Shown here in pieces: positions 54,675 through 63,275 of a stretch of 64,000 nucleotides of DNA (position 1 is the first letter of the stretch; each line of letters begins with the position of its first letter). The notes under the pieces were generated by a model that saw only the letters and a program-made list of their open reading frames with translations, made no database searches and was not told where the DNA came from. The translations under genes were made by a program, and so were the position numbers. The stretch covers positions 1-64,000 of the forward strand of contig NZ_PSNX01000012.1 in the NCBI RefSeq assembly GCF_002930615.1, given 5' to 3'. Source of the stretch: Caldimonas caldifontis (lineage in GTDB: Bacteria; Pseudomonadota; Gammaproteobacteria; Burkholderiales; Burkholderiaceae_C).

Positions 54675-55532
54675 ATGGTCGCCATCGCCTCCCGCCCCCT
54701 GTTGCTGATCCGTCCTGCCGTGTTGCCCGGCTTCGGGCTGAGCCTGGGCGTCAGCAGCTTCTTCATCACGCTCATCATCCTCTTCCCGGTCTCGGCCCTG
54801 TTTGCCTACTCGGCCGAGCTGAGCCCGGCCCAGTACTGGCAGGCCATCACCGACCCGCGCGTGCTGGCCAGCTATCGGGTGACCCTGAGCGCCGCCCTGT
54901 ACGCCACGCTGGCGTCAGTGCTCATCGGCCTGCTGCTCGCCTGGGTCACCGTGCGGTATGACTTTGCGGGCCGGCGCCTGCTGGACACCCTGATCGATCT
55001 GCCTTTTGCCCTGCCCACGGCGGTGGCGGGGCTCACGCTGTCGGTGCTGCTCGCGCCCTCGGGCTGGGTCGGTCAGTGGTTCGACGCGGTGGGCATCAAG
55101 ATCGCGTATGCCTATCCGGGCATCGTGATTGCCATGACCTTCACCAGCCTGCCCTTCGTGGTGCGCACCCTCCAGCCGGTGCTGCAGGACTTCGCCGAGG
55201 AAGTGGAGGAGGCCGCTCGAACCCTGGGTGCCTCGAGGCTGCAGATCTTCTGGCGCGTGATCCTTCCTACGATGATCCCGGCGCTGTTCACCGGCGGTGC
55301 CCAGTCCTTCATCCGCAGCCTGGGCGAATTCGGCGCCGTGGTGATGATCGCCGGCAACATCCCGTTCCGCACCGAGGTGAGTTCGCTGATGATCTTCGTG
55401 CGCCTGCAGGAATTCGAGTACCCGGCCGCGGCGGCCATCGCCACGGTGATCCTGCTGACGTCGCTGCTGCTGATGTTCGGGTTGTACGTATTGCAAGGCC
55501 GCGTGCTGCGCTGGCAAAGGAGCGCCGGATGA
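54675..55532 (+). CDS. cysT: Sulfate/thiosulfate ABC transporter permease CysT (CysU)
   Basis: A 285-residue inner-membrane permease with six TM helices. The EAA loop that contacts the ATPase reads EEVEEAARTLGASRLQIFWRVILP (near 175-198, shortened here to its key residues EEAARTLGA). The N-terminal VSSFFITLIILFPVSALFAY and the LIDLPFALPTAVAGLTL segment fit CysT. It ends in an ATGA overlap with cysW. Confidence 0.95.
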   Translation: MVAIASRPLLLIRPAVLPGFGLSLGVSSFFITLIILFPVSALFAYSAELSPAQYWQAITDPRVLASYRVTLSAALYATLASVLIGLLLAWVTVRYDFAGRRLLDTLIDLPFALPTAVAGLTLSVLLAPSGWVGQWFDAVGIKIAYAYPGIVIAMTFTSLPFVVRTLQPVLQDFAEEVEEAARTLGASRLQIFWRVILPTMIPALFTGGAQSFIRSLGEFGAVVMIAGNIPFRTEVSSLMIFVRLQEFEYPAAAAIATVILLTSLLLMFGLYVLQGRVLRWQRSAG

Positions 55533-56359
55533 AACGCCCTCAACAGTGGCATCAATGGGCGCTCATCGGCCTGGGTGTGGGCGTGGCGGTGCTGTTGCTC
55601 GTGCTGCCGCTGGTGCTGATCTTCACGCGCGCCCTCAGCGGCGGCTGGGAGCTGCTGGCGGCCAATCTCTCGGAAGGATTCATGCAGCATGCACTGGGCC
55701 TCACGCTGCTGGTGGCCGTGCTCACCGTGCCGGTCAACATGATCTTCGGGATTGCGCTGGCATGGTGCGTGACGCAGTATCAGTTCCGCGGCCGGCGCCT
55801 GCTCACCACACTGATCGACATCCCCTTCGCCACCTCGCCCGTGGTGGCCGGCATGTGCTATCTCGTGGTGTACGGCATGGAAGGCTTGCTGGGCCAGTGG
55901 CTGTCGGCCCGCGATATCCAGATCATCTTCGCCTGGCCAGGCATCGTGCTGGTCACGATCTTCATCACCTCGCCCTACGTGGCGCGCATCCTGATCCCGC
56001 TGATGCAGACGCATGGCAACGACGAGGAGCACGTGGCGCTCACCCTGGGGGCCAACGGCTGGCAGATCTTCTGGCGCGTGACGCTGCCCAAGATCAAGTG
56101 GGCCCTGCTCAACGGTGTGGTCACCACCAACGCCCGTGCGGTGGGTGAGTTCGGCTCCGTGGCCGTGGTGTCCGGGACGATCATGAACCAGACCCTCACG
56201 CTGCCGCTGCTGGTGGAGCAGCTCAACAACGACTACAAGGTGGCTGCCGCCTTCACGGCCGCTGCGTTGCTGGCCTGCATGGCGCTGCTGAGCTTGCTGC
56301 TCAAGAGCGTCATGGAATGGCGCCAGGAGAAGCTGGAAGCGCTGGCCGTCAGCGCTTGA
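55529..56359 (+). CDS. cysW: Sulfate/thiosulfate ABC transporter permease CysW
   Basis: A 276-residue permease, partner of CysT. It has six TM helices, LIDIPFATSPVVAGMCYL, and the EAA-type loop EEHVALTLGANGWQIFWRV near 160-178. The C-terminal VVSGTIMNQTLTLPLLVEQL is typical of CysW. The start ATG overlaps the cysT stop, so the two subunits are made together. It is the last gene of the operon. Confidence 0.95.
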   Translation: MKRPQQWHQWALIGLGVGVAVLLLVLPLVLIFTRALSGGWELLAANLSEGFMQHALGLTLLVAVLTVPVNMIFGIALAWCVTQYQFRGRRLLTTLIDIPFATSPVVAGMCYLVVYGMEGLLGQWLSARDIQIIFAWPGIVLVTIFITSPYVARILIPLMQTHGNDEEHVALTLGANGWQIFWRVTLPKIKWALLNGVVTTNARAVGEFGSVAVVSGTIMNQTLTLPLLVEQLNNDYKVAAAFTAAALLACMALLSLLLKSVMEWRQEKLEALAVSA

Positions 56360-56521
56360 GCGGGGATCGTCGGGCTCTGGGCCGACCGCCCGCTTCATCT
56401 CCCGAGCGCATTCCTCTACACACAACTTTACCCACCCTGCACAGGATCGACACCCTCGCGGTTCAGAGTCATGCTCATGGAAGCCGGGCACAGGGCCCGG
56501 CGCGATGCCAGGAGCAAGACC

Positions 56522-57124
56522 ATGAGCAAGCTGAAACTGAAATCCTTCCGTATGGGCCGGGGGCTGCCGCTCGGCGTGGCCGCCGGGGTTCTGATGGCCG
56601 GCACGGCAGCCATCGCTGCCATGCCCGAGGGTGGTCAAGGGCGGCATGAAGGCATGCGCATGCATCACGCCGCCATGCACGGCGGTGGTGTGCATGGCGG
56701 CATGGGCATGGGCATGCGCCTGGGCGGCGATCCAGCCCAGGTGGATCGCATGGTCGAGCGCATGCTGCGTGGCTTGAACGCAACCGAAGCCCAGACGGCG
56801 CAGATCCAGCAGATTGCACGCGCGGCTACCCAGGATCTTCAGGGGCTGCGTGAGGCTCAGCGCTCGCTGCGCGAGCAATCCCGCCAGGTTTGGTCCCAGC
56901 CGAATGTCGATGCCAACGCGGTGGAGTCGTTGCGCCAACAGCAGATCGCGCAGATGGATCAGCGCAGCAAGCGCATGAGCCAGGCCATGCTGGACATCAG
57001 TCGCGTGCTGACGCCCGAGCAGCGCGCGCAGCTGGCCGAGCGGATGCAGCAGCGTCAGCGTCACATGCAGGAGCGTGCTGGCCAGAGCCCTCGCATGCAG
57101 CGCGGGGCGCCTTTGGCGCAGTGA
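56522..57124 (+). CDS. Spy/CpxP-family periplasmic protein, His/Met-rich
   Basis: A 200-residue exported protein. The signal peptide (about 1-33) ends AAIA-AM. A His/Met/Gly-rich stretch follows (HEGMRMHHAAMHGG and HGGMGMGMRLGG), suggesting metal binding. The helical part has the LTxEQ-type motif twice in the Spy/CpxP manner (LNATEAQTAQIQQI and LTPEQRAQLAERM). These proteins act as periplasmic chaperones or as negative regulators of a sensor kinase. The ATG at 56522 has AGGAG upstream. A response regulator and kinase follow directly, as for CpxP-CpxRA. Confidence 0.82.
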   Translation: MSKLKLKSFRMGRGLPLGVAAGVLMAGTAAIAAMPEGGQGRHEGMRMHHAAMHGGGVHGGMGMGMRLGGDPAQVDRMVERMLRGLNATEAQTAQIQQIARAATQDLQGLREAQRSLREQSRQVWSQPNVDANAVESLRQQQIAQMDQRSKRMSQAMLDISRVLTPEQRAQLAERMQQRQRHMQERAGQSPRMQRGAPLAQ

Positions 57125-57246
57125 TGGGCTGAAGCATGAGCCGGGTCTGGCTGACCGCGGGCATGGGCCGCTGCGACCCGCCGGACGCCCCGGTTGGGGC
57201 GCAGCCGCTATCCTGTGCGTCCGTTGTCTCTCGCCGTGAAGAACCC

Positions 57247-57969
57247 ATGTCCGCACGCCTTTTGCTGATCGATGACGACACGCGCCTGACTGGCATGGTG
57301 GGCGACTATCTGCGCCAGGCGGGCTATCAGATCACCGCCGCACCCACGCTGGCCGCCGCGCGCAGCCTGCTGGCGACCAAGGATCACGGCTTCGACGGCC
57401 TCATCCTTGACCTCATGCTGCCCGACGGCGACGGCCTGGACCTGTGCCGCGAGTTGCGTTCTCAGCCCCGCACGCGGACCCTGCCGGTGCTGATGCTCAC
57501 CGCACGTGGCGAGCCGATGGACCGCGTGGTGGGCCTGGAGATCGGAGCCGACGACTACCTGCCCAAGCCCTTCGAGCCCCGTGAACTGCTGGCCCGGCTG
57601 CGCGCCGTCCTGCGCCGCGCCACACAGGGTCCGGCCGAGGAGGAGGGCGATGTCATGCGCTTCGGCCGCCTCGAGATCGACCTGGGCGCGCGCCTGGCCC
57701 GGGTGGACGGGCGCGAGTGCGAGCTCACGAGCTACCAGTTCCAGATGCTCGTGGTCCTGGCCCAGCAGCCCGGGCGGGTGCTGTCGCGCGATCAGATCAT
57801 GGACGCCCTGAAGGGCCATGCGCTGGAAGCCTTCGATCGCTCGATCGACGTGCACATCTCGCGCATTCGGGCCGCCATCGAAGACGACCCCAAAAACCCC
57901 CGTCGCATCCTCACGGTGCGCGGTGCAGGCTATGTGTTCGCGAAGAAACAGGACGCCGACGAGGGCTGA
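57247..57969 (+). CDS. OmpR-family response regulator
   Basis: A 240-residue regulator. The receiver (1-120) has LLIDDDTRL, phospho-Asp in LILDLMLPDGDG near 55, the Thr in MLTARGE and the Lys in YLPKPFEP. The winged-helix output domain (about 135-232) ends VRGAGYVFA. CpxR/OmpR type. The ATG at 57247 is chosen over upstream codons without similarity. It is followed by the kinase gene one base after its stop and probably controls the upstream Spy-like gene. Confidence 0.95.
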   Translation: MSARLLLIDDDTRLTGMVGDYLRQAGYQITAAPTLAAARSLLATKDHGFDGLILDLMLPDGDGLDLCRELRSQPRTRTLPVLMLTARGEPMDRVVGLEIGADDYLPKPFEPRELLARLRAVLRRATQGPAEEEGDVMRFGRLEIDLGARLARVDGRECELTSYQFQMLVVLAQQPGRVLSRDQIMDALKGHALEAFDRSIDVHISRIRAAIEDDPKNPRRILTVRGAGYVFAKKQDADEG

Positions 57970-57970
57970 G

Positions 57971-59350
57971 GTGAAGAGCCTGTACCTGCGCATCTATCTC
58001 ACCGTCGTGACGGTGCTGCTGCTGTTCGCCCTGGTGGCGGGCTGGCTGTTCAAGCGCAACATCGAGCATGAGCAGGCCCAGCGGGCCACGGCCATGAGTT
58101 CCGAGCGGCAGGCGGCCTGGAGTGAACTCTTTGCCAATGCGCTGCCGGCGGCGAGCCTGCCCCGCGAAGCGCAGGCCCAGGGGCTGGAGGAGTGGGCGCA
58201 ACGGTTGCGCATGCCGATGGCGCTGGACGACGAGCAGGGGCTGCGCATCGCCGAATCTCAGAGCTTTCGCGAAGCGCTGGATGAAGGCCCCAAGCGCTTC
58301 TGGCGCATGGAGCTGAACGACGGACGCACGCTGTGGGTCCTGCGCGGGCCCCCACGCACGGGGGCGCCCCGGAACGCCCCCTGGCGGCGCGATGCGCAGG
58401 TCATGACGGAATCCGGCCAGGTGCGCAACATCCCCGCGCCGGCCCCTTCCGCGTTCACGCCGCCCTGGATGCTGTTCGAGGGGGCACAGGGCCTCATCCT
58501 CGCGCTGGTGGTGCTCTTTGCCGCCGTGTCGCTGGGGGCCTACCCGGTGGTGCGCCGGCTCACACGCCAGCTCGAGACCCTCCAGCGAGGTGTCGAAGCC
58601 TTCGGCGCCGGCCAGCTCAGCCATCGTGTCAAGGTGCGCGGCAAGGACGAGGTGGCCGCGGTGGCGGCCAGCTTCAATCGCGCCGCGGCGCGGATCGAGG
58701 AACTGGTTCGTTCGCACAAGTCGCTGCTGGCCAACGCATCGCACGAGCTGCGCTCCCCGCTGGCGCGTCTGAAGATGGCGGTGTCGCTGCTGGAGACGGC
58801 CGGCCCCGAATCCCGCGCGGCCCTCAAGCAGGAAATCGAATCCAACATCCGCGAACTGGATGCCCTGGTCGAGGAGGTGCTGCTGGCCAGCCGGCTCGAT
58901 GCGGCCAAGGCGCTCGATCGTCGCGAGCCGGTGGACCTGCTGGCGCTCGCTGCTGAAGAAGCAACACGCGTGGATGCGCAGGTCGAGGGTCAGAGCCTCG
59001 TCGTGAATGGCGATGAGCGCCTGCTGCGGCGCGCGCTGCGCAACCTCCTGGAGAACGCGCGCCGCTACGGTGGCGCCGAGGCCCCGCTCGTGCAGGTGCG
59101 CAGCGATGGCCGTCAGGCGCTGGTCCAGGTGTGCGACCGTGGACCGGGCGTACCCGAGGACCAGCGTGAACGCATCTTCGAGGCCTTCTACCGCCTGCCC
59201 GGCCACGCCGAGTACGCTGGCGGCGTGGGGCTGGGCCTGAGCCTGGTGCGCCAGATCGCCCAGCGCCACGATGGCCAGGTGCGCTGCGAGCCGCGCGAAG
59301 GCGGTGGCAGCTGCTTCAGCCTGCGGCTGCCTCTGGGGACGCCGGCGTGA
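57971..59350 (+). CDS. CpxA-like membrane histidine kinase
   Basis: A 459-residue kinase from the GTG at 57971, one base after the regulator's stop and preceded by GAGGG. TM1 is about 8-28, a periplasmic sensor about 30-168, and TM2 about 172-192. HAMP spans about 193-245, HisKA has NASHELRSPLARLKM with phospho-His near 260, and HATPase has NLLENARRYGG, DRGPGVPEDQ and GVGLGLSLV. The layout matches CpxA/RstB. The periplasmic domain is the likely binding site for the Spy/CpxP-like protein. Its 3' end overlaps the convergent DUF1289 gene by 35 bases. Confidence 0.93.
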   Translation: MKSLYLRIYLTVVTVLLLFALVAGWLFKRNIEHEQAQRATAMSSERQAAWSELFANALPAASLPREAQAQGLEEWAQRLRMPMALDDEQGLRIAESQSFREALDEGPKRFWRMELNDGRTLWVLRGPPRTGAPRNAPWRRDAQVMTESGQVRNIPAPAPSAFTPPWMLFEGAQGLILALVVLFAAVSLGAYPVVRRLTRQLETLQRGVEAFGAGQLSHRVKVRGKDEVAAVAASFNRAAARIEELVRSHKSLLANASHELRSPLARLKMAVSLLETAGPESRAALKQEIESNIRELDALVEEVLLASRLDAAKALDRREPVDLLALAAEEATRVDAQVEGQSLVVNGDERLLRRALRNLLENARRYGGAEAPLVQVRSDGRQALVQVCDRGPGVPEDQRERIFEAFYRLPGHAEYAGGVGLGLSLVRQIAQRHDGQVRCEPREGGGSCFSLRLPLGTPA

Positions 59351-59783
59351 CGGATGAGACGAGGGTGGTGCGCTCGGCGTAGCGATTGAACCGCCAGGCC
59401 GTGCCCTGCAGCGTGATGCGCCGCCAGGTGGCGCGCTTTTCCGCCGGGCTCATCTCGGTCCACATCTGCACTTCGGCAAAGTCGCGACCGCAACCCTTGC
59501 ACACCTCGTCACCCTGGCTGGTCGAGCAGATCGCAATGCATGGCGTGTCGGGGGTGGTGGCGTACCAGGCCAGCCAGGCGTCCTTGGCCTTGGGCGGCAT
59601 CGAGTCCTCGTCGCACTCGCTGTGGTGGTAGTACACCATCAGCGCGTACACCTCGGCCAACGCAAGCACTTCAGGGCAGGCGGTCACCCCATCGGGCGAA
59701 GGTCGCTGCTGGCGCCACCAGTTGATGGCCGATTCGATGTCGGTGATGTGGATACCGGCCACACTGCCACCTTCTGGGTTCAC
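59316..59783 (-). CDS. DUF3717-DUF1289 fusion protein
   Basis: A 155-residue protein. The N-terminal part (about 8-60; [16 protein letters not shown] and [14 protein letters not shown]) matches DUF3717, and the C-terminal part (about 80-125; [29 protein letters not shown], a four-Cys zinc-like motif, here C-I-A-I-C and C-K-G-C) matches DUF1289. The start is the GTG at 59783, overlapping the trpS stop by four bases, so it is coupled to trpS. The function is unknown; a small metal-binding role is likely. Confidence 0.8.
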   Translation of the reverse strand: MNPEGGSVAGIHITDIESAINWWRQQRPSPDGVTACPEVLALAEVYALMVYYHHSECDEDSMPPKAKDAWLAWYATTPDTPCIAICSTSQGDEVCKGCGRDFAEVQMWTEMSPAEKRATWRRITLQGTAWRFNRYAERTTLVSSVTPASPEAAAG

Positions 59784-61087
59784 TCCTGGGCTGCCACCAG
59801 GGCTGCCAGGGCCGCATCGACGGTGGGGCGTTCCACACCGTCACCGAGCGATACCGGGGCTGCGTCCAGCGCAGAAGCTCCCTCGGTCTTGAGCCGCTTG
59901 ACCCAGCCGCCGGCCTCGCGGCCCTCGGCCAAGCCGGTGCTTTGGAGCAGCACCCGGCCGTCGGGGGCCGTCAGCTTGAAATAGAACAGGCCATTCTCGC
60001 GGTACTGCTTGAACTCGGGCAGGGCCGCGGCCTTGGCGGCCGGTGCCGCCTTCGCGGCCGGTCGAGGTACAGCCACCATCGGCCGCAGGCCCACCGCCTG
60101 CCGAAGCTCCTTCAGGAAAGGTGTGGCCACCGCGCGGGCCTTGCGTGCGCCGGCCTGGAGGATTTCTTCGACCTGCTCGGGGTGGGCCATGAAGCGTTCG
60201 TACACCTCACGCATGGGACCGATGTGACCTTCGATCAGGGCCAGCAGGCGCTGCTTGGCCTCGCCCCAGCCCAGTCCGCCGCGCAGGTCGGCATGAAAAG
60301 CCTCCCGTTGGCCCGCGTCGGCAAAGGCGTCGTGGATCATCACCAGGGCCGAGCCTTCCGGCTCCTTGGGTTCGCCAGGGGCGCGCGAATCGGTGACGAT
60401 GCGCGCGATGGCGTCCTTCAGGCCCTTGGCGCCGCCTTCGAAAAGCGGGATGGTGTTGTCATAGCTCTTGGACATCTTGCGACCATCCAGACCGGGCAGG
60501 GTGGCCACATGGTCATCGATCTGCGCCTGGGGAAGCACGAAGTAATCGCGTCCCCGGCCGAAAAGATGGTTGAAGCGCTGCGCAATGTCGCGCGCCATCT
60601 CGATGTGCTGCACCTGGTCGCGGCCCACCGGCACACGGTGGGCGTTGAACAGCAGGATGTCGGCGGCCATCAGGATCGGGTAGCTGAACAGGCCCATCGT
60701 GATGTTCGCATCCACATCCTCCCCCGCGGCCTCGTTGGCATCGGTGGCCGCCTTGTAGGCGTGCGCCCGGTTCATCAGGCCCTTGGCCGTGACGCAGGTC
60801 AGCAGCCAGGTGAGTTCGGGGGTCTCGGGGATGTCGCTCTGGCGGTAGAAGGTCACGCGCTGCGGGTCCAGCCCGGCTGCCAGCCAGGCGGCGGCGATTT
60901 CCAGGCGCGAACGCTCGATGCGCTCCGGCTCGTCGCACTTGATGAGGGCGTGGTAGTCGGCCAGGAAGAGAAAGCTCTCCACGCCGGGCTCCAGGCTGGC
61001 CTGCACGGTCGGACGGATCGCTCCGACGTAGTTGCCCAGGTGGGGGGTGCCGGTGGTGGTGATACCGGTGAGGACGCGTTGGATCAT
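59780..61087 (-). CDS. trpS: Tryptophanyl-tRNA synthetase with C-terminal extra domain
   Basis: A 435-residue class I synthetase. It has the HIGH-like [12 protein letters not shown] near 12-20 and the KMSKS motif ([11 protein letters not shown]) near 205. After the catalytic core (about 335) an Ala-rich linker leads to a C-terminal domain (about 365-410) reading [19 protein letters not shown]. It resembles the DUF1508/YegP fold and appears in Burkholderiales TrpS. The start is the ATG at 61087. It is divergent from purN, with 105 bases between. Confidence 0.95.
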   Translation of the reverse strand: MIQRVLTGITTTGTPHLGNYVGAIRPTVQASLEPGVESFLFLADYHALIKCDEPERIERSRLEIAAAWLAAGLDPQRVTFYRQSDIPETPELTWLLTCVTAKGLMNRAHAYKAATDANEAAGEDVDANITMGLFSYPILMAADILLFNAHRVPVGRDQVQHIEMARDIAQRFNHLFGRGRDYFVLPQAQIDDHVATLPGLDGRKMSKSYDNTIPLFEGGAKGLKDAIARIVTDSRAPGEPKEPEGSALVMIHDAFADAGQREAFHADLRGGLGWGEAKQRLLALIEGHIGPMREVYERFMAHPEQVEEILQAGARKARAVATPFLKELRQAVGLRPMVAVPRPAAKAAPAAKAAALPEFKQYRENGLFYFKLTAPDGRVLLQSTGLAEGREAGGWVKRLKTEGASALDAAPVSLGDGVERPTVDAALAALVAAQE

Positions 61088-61192
61088 GGGTGGAACCACA
61101 AATGGTGGGCGACGCAGGATGAGCGCAGGATTGTAGGTGCGGCTCCCGAGGCCTGCCGGGTGAGGGCAAGCCAACGGCTACACTGCCGCCCC

Positions 61193-61819
61193 ATGAAACG
61201 CATCGTGATCCTGATCTCGGGGCGGGGTTCGAACATGGAAGCCATCGTCCAGGCCTGCGAGGCCGAGCAGTGGCGAGCCCGGATCGCCGCCGTGATCAGC
61301 AACCGCCCGGACGCCAAGGGCCTGCAGTTCGCCGCCTCGCGCGGCATCCCCACGGCCGTGGTGGACCATACCCAGCACGCCAGCCGCGAGGCCTTCGACG
61401 CCGAACTGGCCCGTGTCATCGACGGCTACAGGCCCGACGTCGTGGCCCTGGCCGGCTTCATGCGCATCCTCACGGCGCGCTTCGTCCAGCACTATCACGG
61501 CCGGCTGGTGAACATCCACCCCTCGCTGCTGCCGGCCTTTCCGGGCCTGCACACCCACCGGCGGGCGCTGGAGGCCGGCTGCAAGCTCGCCGGGGCCACC
61601 GTGCATCTGGTGACGCCCGAACTGGACCACGGCCCCATCATCATCCAGGCCGCGGTGCCCGTGCTGCCCAGCGACACCGAGGACAGCCTGGCCGAGCGGG
61701 TCCTGGCCAAGGAGCACCTCATCTACCCCCGTGCCGTGCGCTGGATGGTCGATGGCGTGCTGGACCTGCGCAAAGGCATCGTCACCCATCGCGACGGCGA
61801 CGCCCAGTTGCTGCTGTAG
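61193..61819 (+). CDS. purN: Phosphoribosylglycinamide formyltransferase
   Basis: A 208-residue enzyme of purine synthesis that transfers formyl from 10-formyl-THF to GAR. It has the substrate loop ISGRGSNMEA at 8-17, AAVISNRPDA, and the catalytic triad region VALAGFMRILT and NIHPSLLPAFPGLHTH, with Asn, His and, later, Asp in LDHGPII. The ATG at 61193 follows directly from the conserved MKRIVILISG start. It is not linked to purM here; an RsmB-family gene follows 39 bases later. Confidence 0.97.
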   Translation: MKRIVILISGRGSNMEAIVQACEAEQWRARIAAVISNRPDAKGLQFAASRGIPTAVVDHTQHASREAFDAELARVIDGYRPDVVALAGFMRILTARFVQHYHGRLVNIHPSLLPAFPGLHTHRRALEAGCKLAGATVHLVTPELDHGPIIIQAAVPVLPSDTEDSLAERVLAKEHLIYPRAVRWMVDGVLDLRKGIVTHRDGDAQLLL

Positions 61820-61858
61820 ATCAACCCCGACAGGGCGAGCCGGGGATAATCCCGCGCC

Positions 61859-63115
61859 ATGCATCCGAATGCCCTTGTCGATCTGACCACCGAGCTGCTG
61901 CGCGCGATCCTGAGGCTGGACGCGCCGGCCGACGCGTTGGTGTCTGCCTTTTTCCGCCAGCACCGCAACCTGGGGCCGCGCGAGCGCCACGCCCTGGCCG
62001 AGACGGCCTATGCCGTGCTGCGACGGCGCCTGTTCTATCAGCACTTCGCCCAGTCCGGCCACGGCGCCCTGGAGCGCCGCCTGGCCCTGCTGGCCTGGCA
62101 GGGCGGCGAAGCTGTGCTGCGTGCCGCCGCAGGGCCCCATGAACAGGCCTGGCTGGCCCAGGTGAAGGCCGCGGATGTGTCTGCCCTGCCCGAAAAGCTG
62201 CGCCACAACCTGCCCGACTGGCTGGCCGGCGCACTGAAGGCCGCCTTGGGCGACGAGTTCTGGCCGCTGGTCGAGAGCCTGTCGCAGCCTGCCCCCCTGG
62301 ATCTGCGCGTGAACGTCCTCAAGGCCAAGGTGGAGGCCGTGCAGGCCGAACTGGGCGCGGCGGGCGTGGAGGCCGCGCCCACGCCGTACTCCCCCTGGGG
62401 GCTGCGTGTGCAGGGCAAGCCGGCGCTGAACAAGCTCGAGGTCTTCACCCGCGGCGATGTCGAGGTGCAGGACGAGGGCAGCCAGCTCCTGGTCCTGCTC
62501 ACTGGCGCAAAGCGCGGCGAGATGGTGGTGGACTTCTGCGCCGGCGCGGGGGGCAAGACCCTGGCGCTGGGGGCGGCCATGCGCAACACGGGGCGACTGT
62601 ATGCCTTCGATGTCTCGGGCCACCGGCTGGACAAGCTCAAGCCCCGCCTGGCGCGCAGTGGCCTGTCGAACGTGTATCCGGCCCAGATTGCTCACGAACG
62701 GGACGATCGCATCAAGCGCCTGGCTGGCAAGGTCGACCGTGTGCTGGTGGATGCCCCTTGCTCCGGACTGGGCACCTTGCGCCGCAACCCGGATCTGAAG
62801 TGGCGCCAGTCGCCCCAGGCGGTCCAGGAACTGCAGGCCAAGCAGCATGCCATCCTGGCCAGTGCGGCGCGCCTGCTCAAATCCGGCGGGCGTCTGGTCT
62901 ATGCCACCTGCAGCGTGCTCCCCGAGGAGAACGAGCAGGTCGCCGAGGCCTTCACCCAGGCCCACCGCGACTTCCGCGTGCTCCCGGCCGTCGAGGCGCT
63001 GACCCAGGCCAAGGTGCCACAGGCCGAGACTTTGGTGAGCGGCGATAGCCTCAGACTATGGCCACATCGTCATGCCACCGACGGCTTTTTTGCCGCCGTC
63101 TGGGAACGGACCTGA
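61859..63115 (+). CDS. RsmB/NOP-family RNA cytosine-C5 methyltransferase
   Basis: A 418-residue SAM-dependent m5C methyltransferase. The N-terminal part (about 1-95) is helical and NusB-like. The catalytic domain has VVDFCAGAGGKTLAL near 223-237, the two cysteines in VDAPCSGLGTLRRNPD near 300 and YATCSVLPEENE near 350, and the C-terminal GFFAAVWER. The family modifies rRNA or tRNA; another copy normally serves as RsmB beside fmt, so I give no symbol. It may be co-transcribed with purN. Confidence 0.93.
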   Translation: MHPNALVDLTTELLRAILRLDAPADALVSAFFRQHRNLGPRERHALAETAYAVLRRRLFYQHFAQSGHGALERRLALLAWQGGEAVLRAAAGPHEQAWLAQVKAADVSALPEKLRHNLPDWLAGALKAALGDEFWPLVESLSQPAPLDLRVNVLKAKVEAVQAELGAAGVEAAPTPYSPWGLRVQGKPALNKLEVFTRGDVEVQDEGSQLLVLLTGAKRGEMVVDFCAGAGGKTLALGAAMRNTGRLYAFDVSGHRLDKLKPRLARSGLSNVYPAQIAHERDDRIKRLAGKVDRVLVDAPCSGLGTLRRNPDLKWRQSPQAVQELQAKQHAILASAARLLKSGGRLVYATCSVLPEENEQVAEAFTQAHRDFRVLPAVEALTQAKVPQAETLVSGDSLRLWPHRHATDGFFAAVWERT

Positions 63116-63275
63116 GTGCCCGCATCTCCAAGGCTGGGCCATGACGCCCGCGCCGATTGACGCAAGGCAAGCGGACGTGCGTTACGGCCGGAATCCGCCG
63201 CTTTCCCCGGGCAAATCCGGGCCCGGCGGCGACCGGGCCGCCTACAATGCGGCCTGCTATTGAAAGGCTAGACCA

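Noticed and set aside
63072-63263. A 63-codon plus-strand frame before the desaturase
   Set aside because: It overlaps the end of the RsmB-family gene in another frame, and the product is Pro/Gly-rich without a ribosome site.
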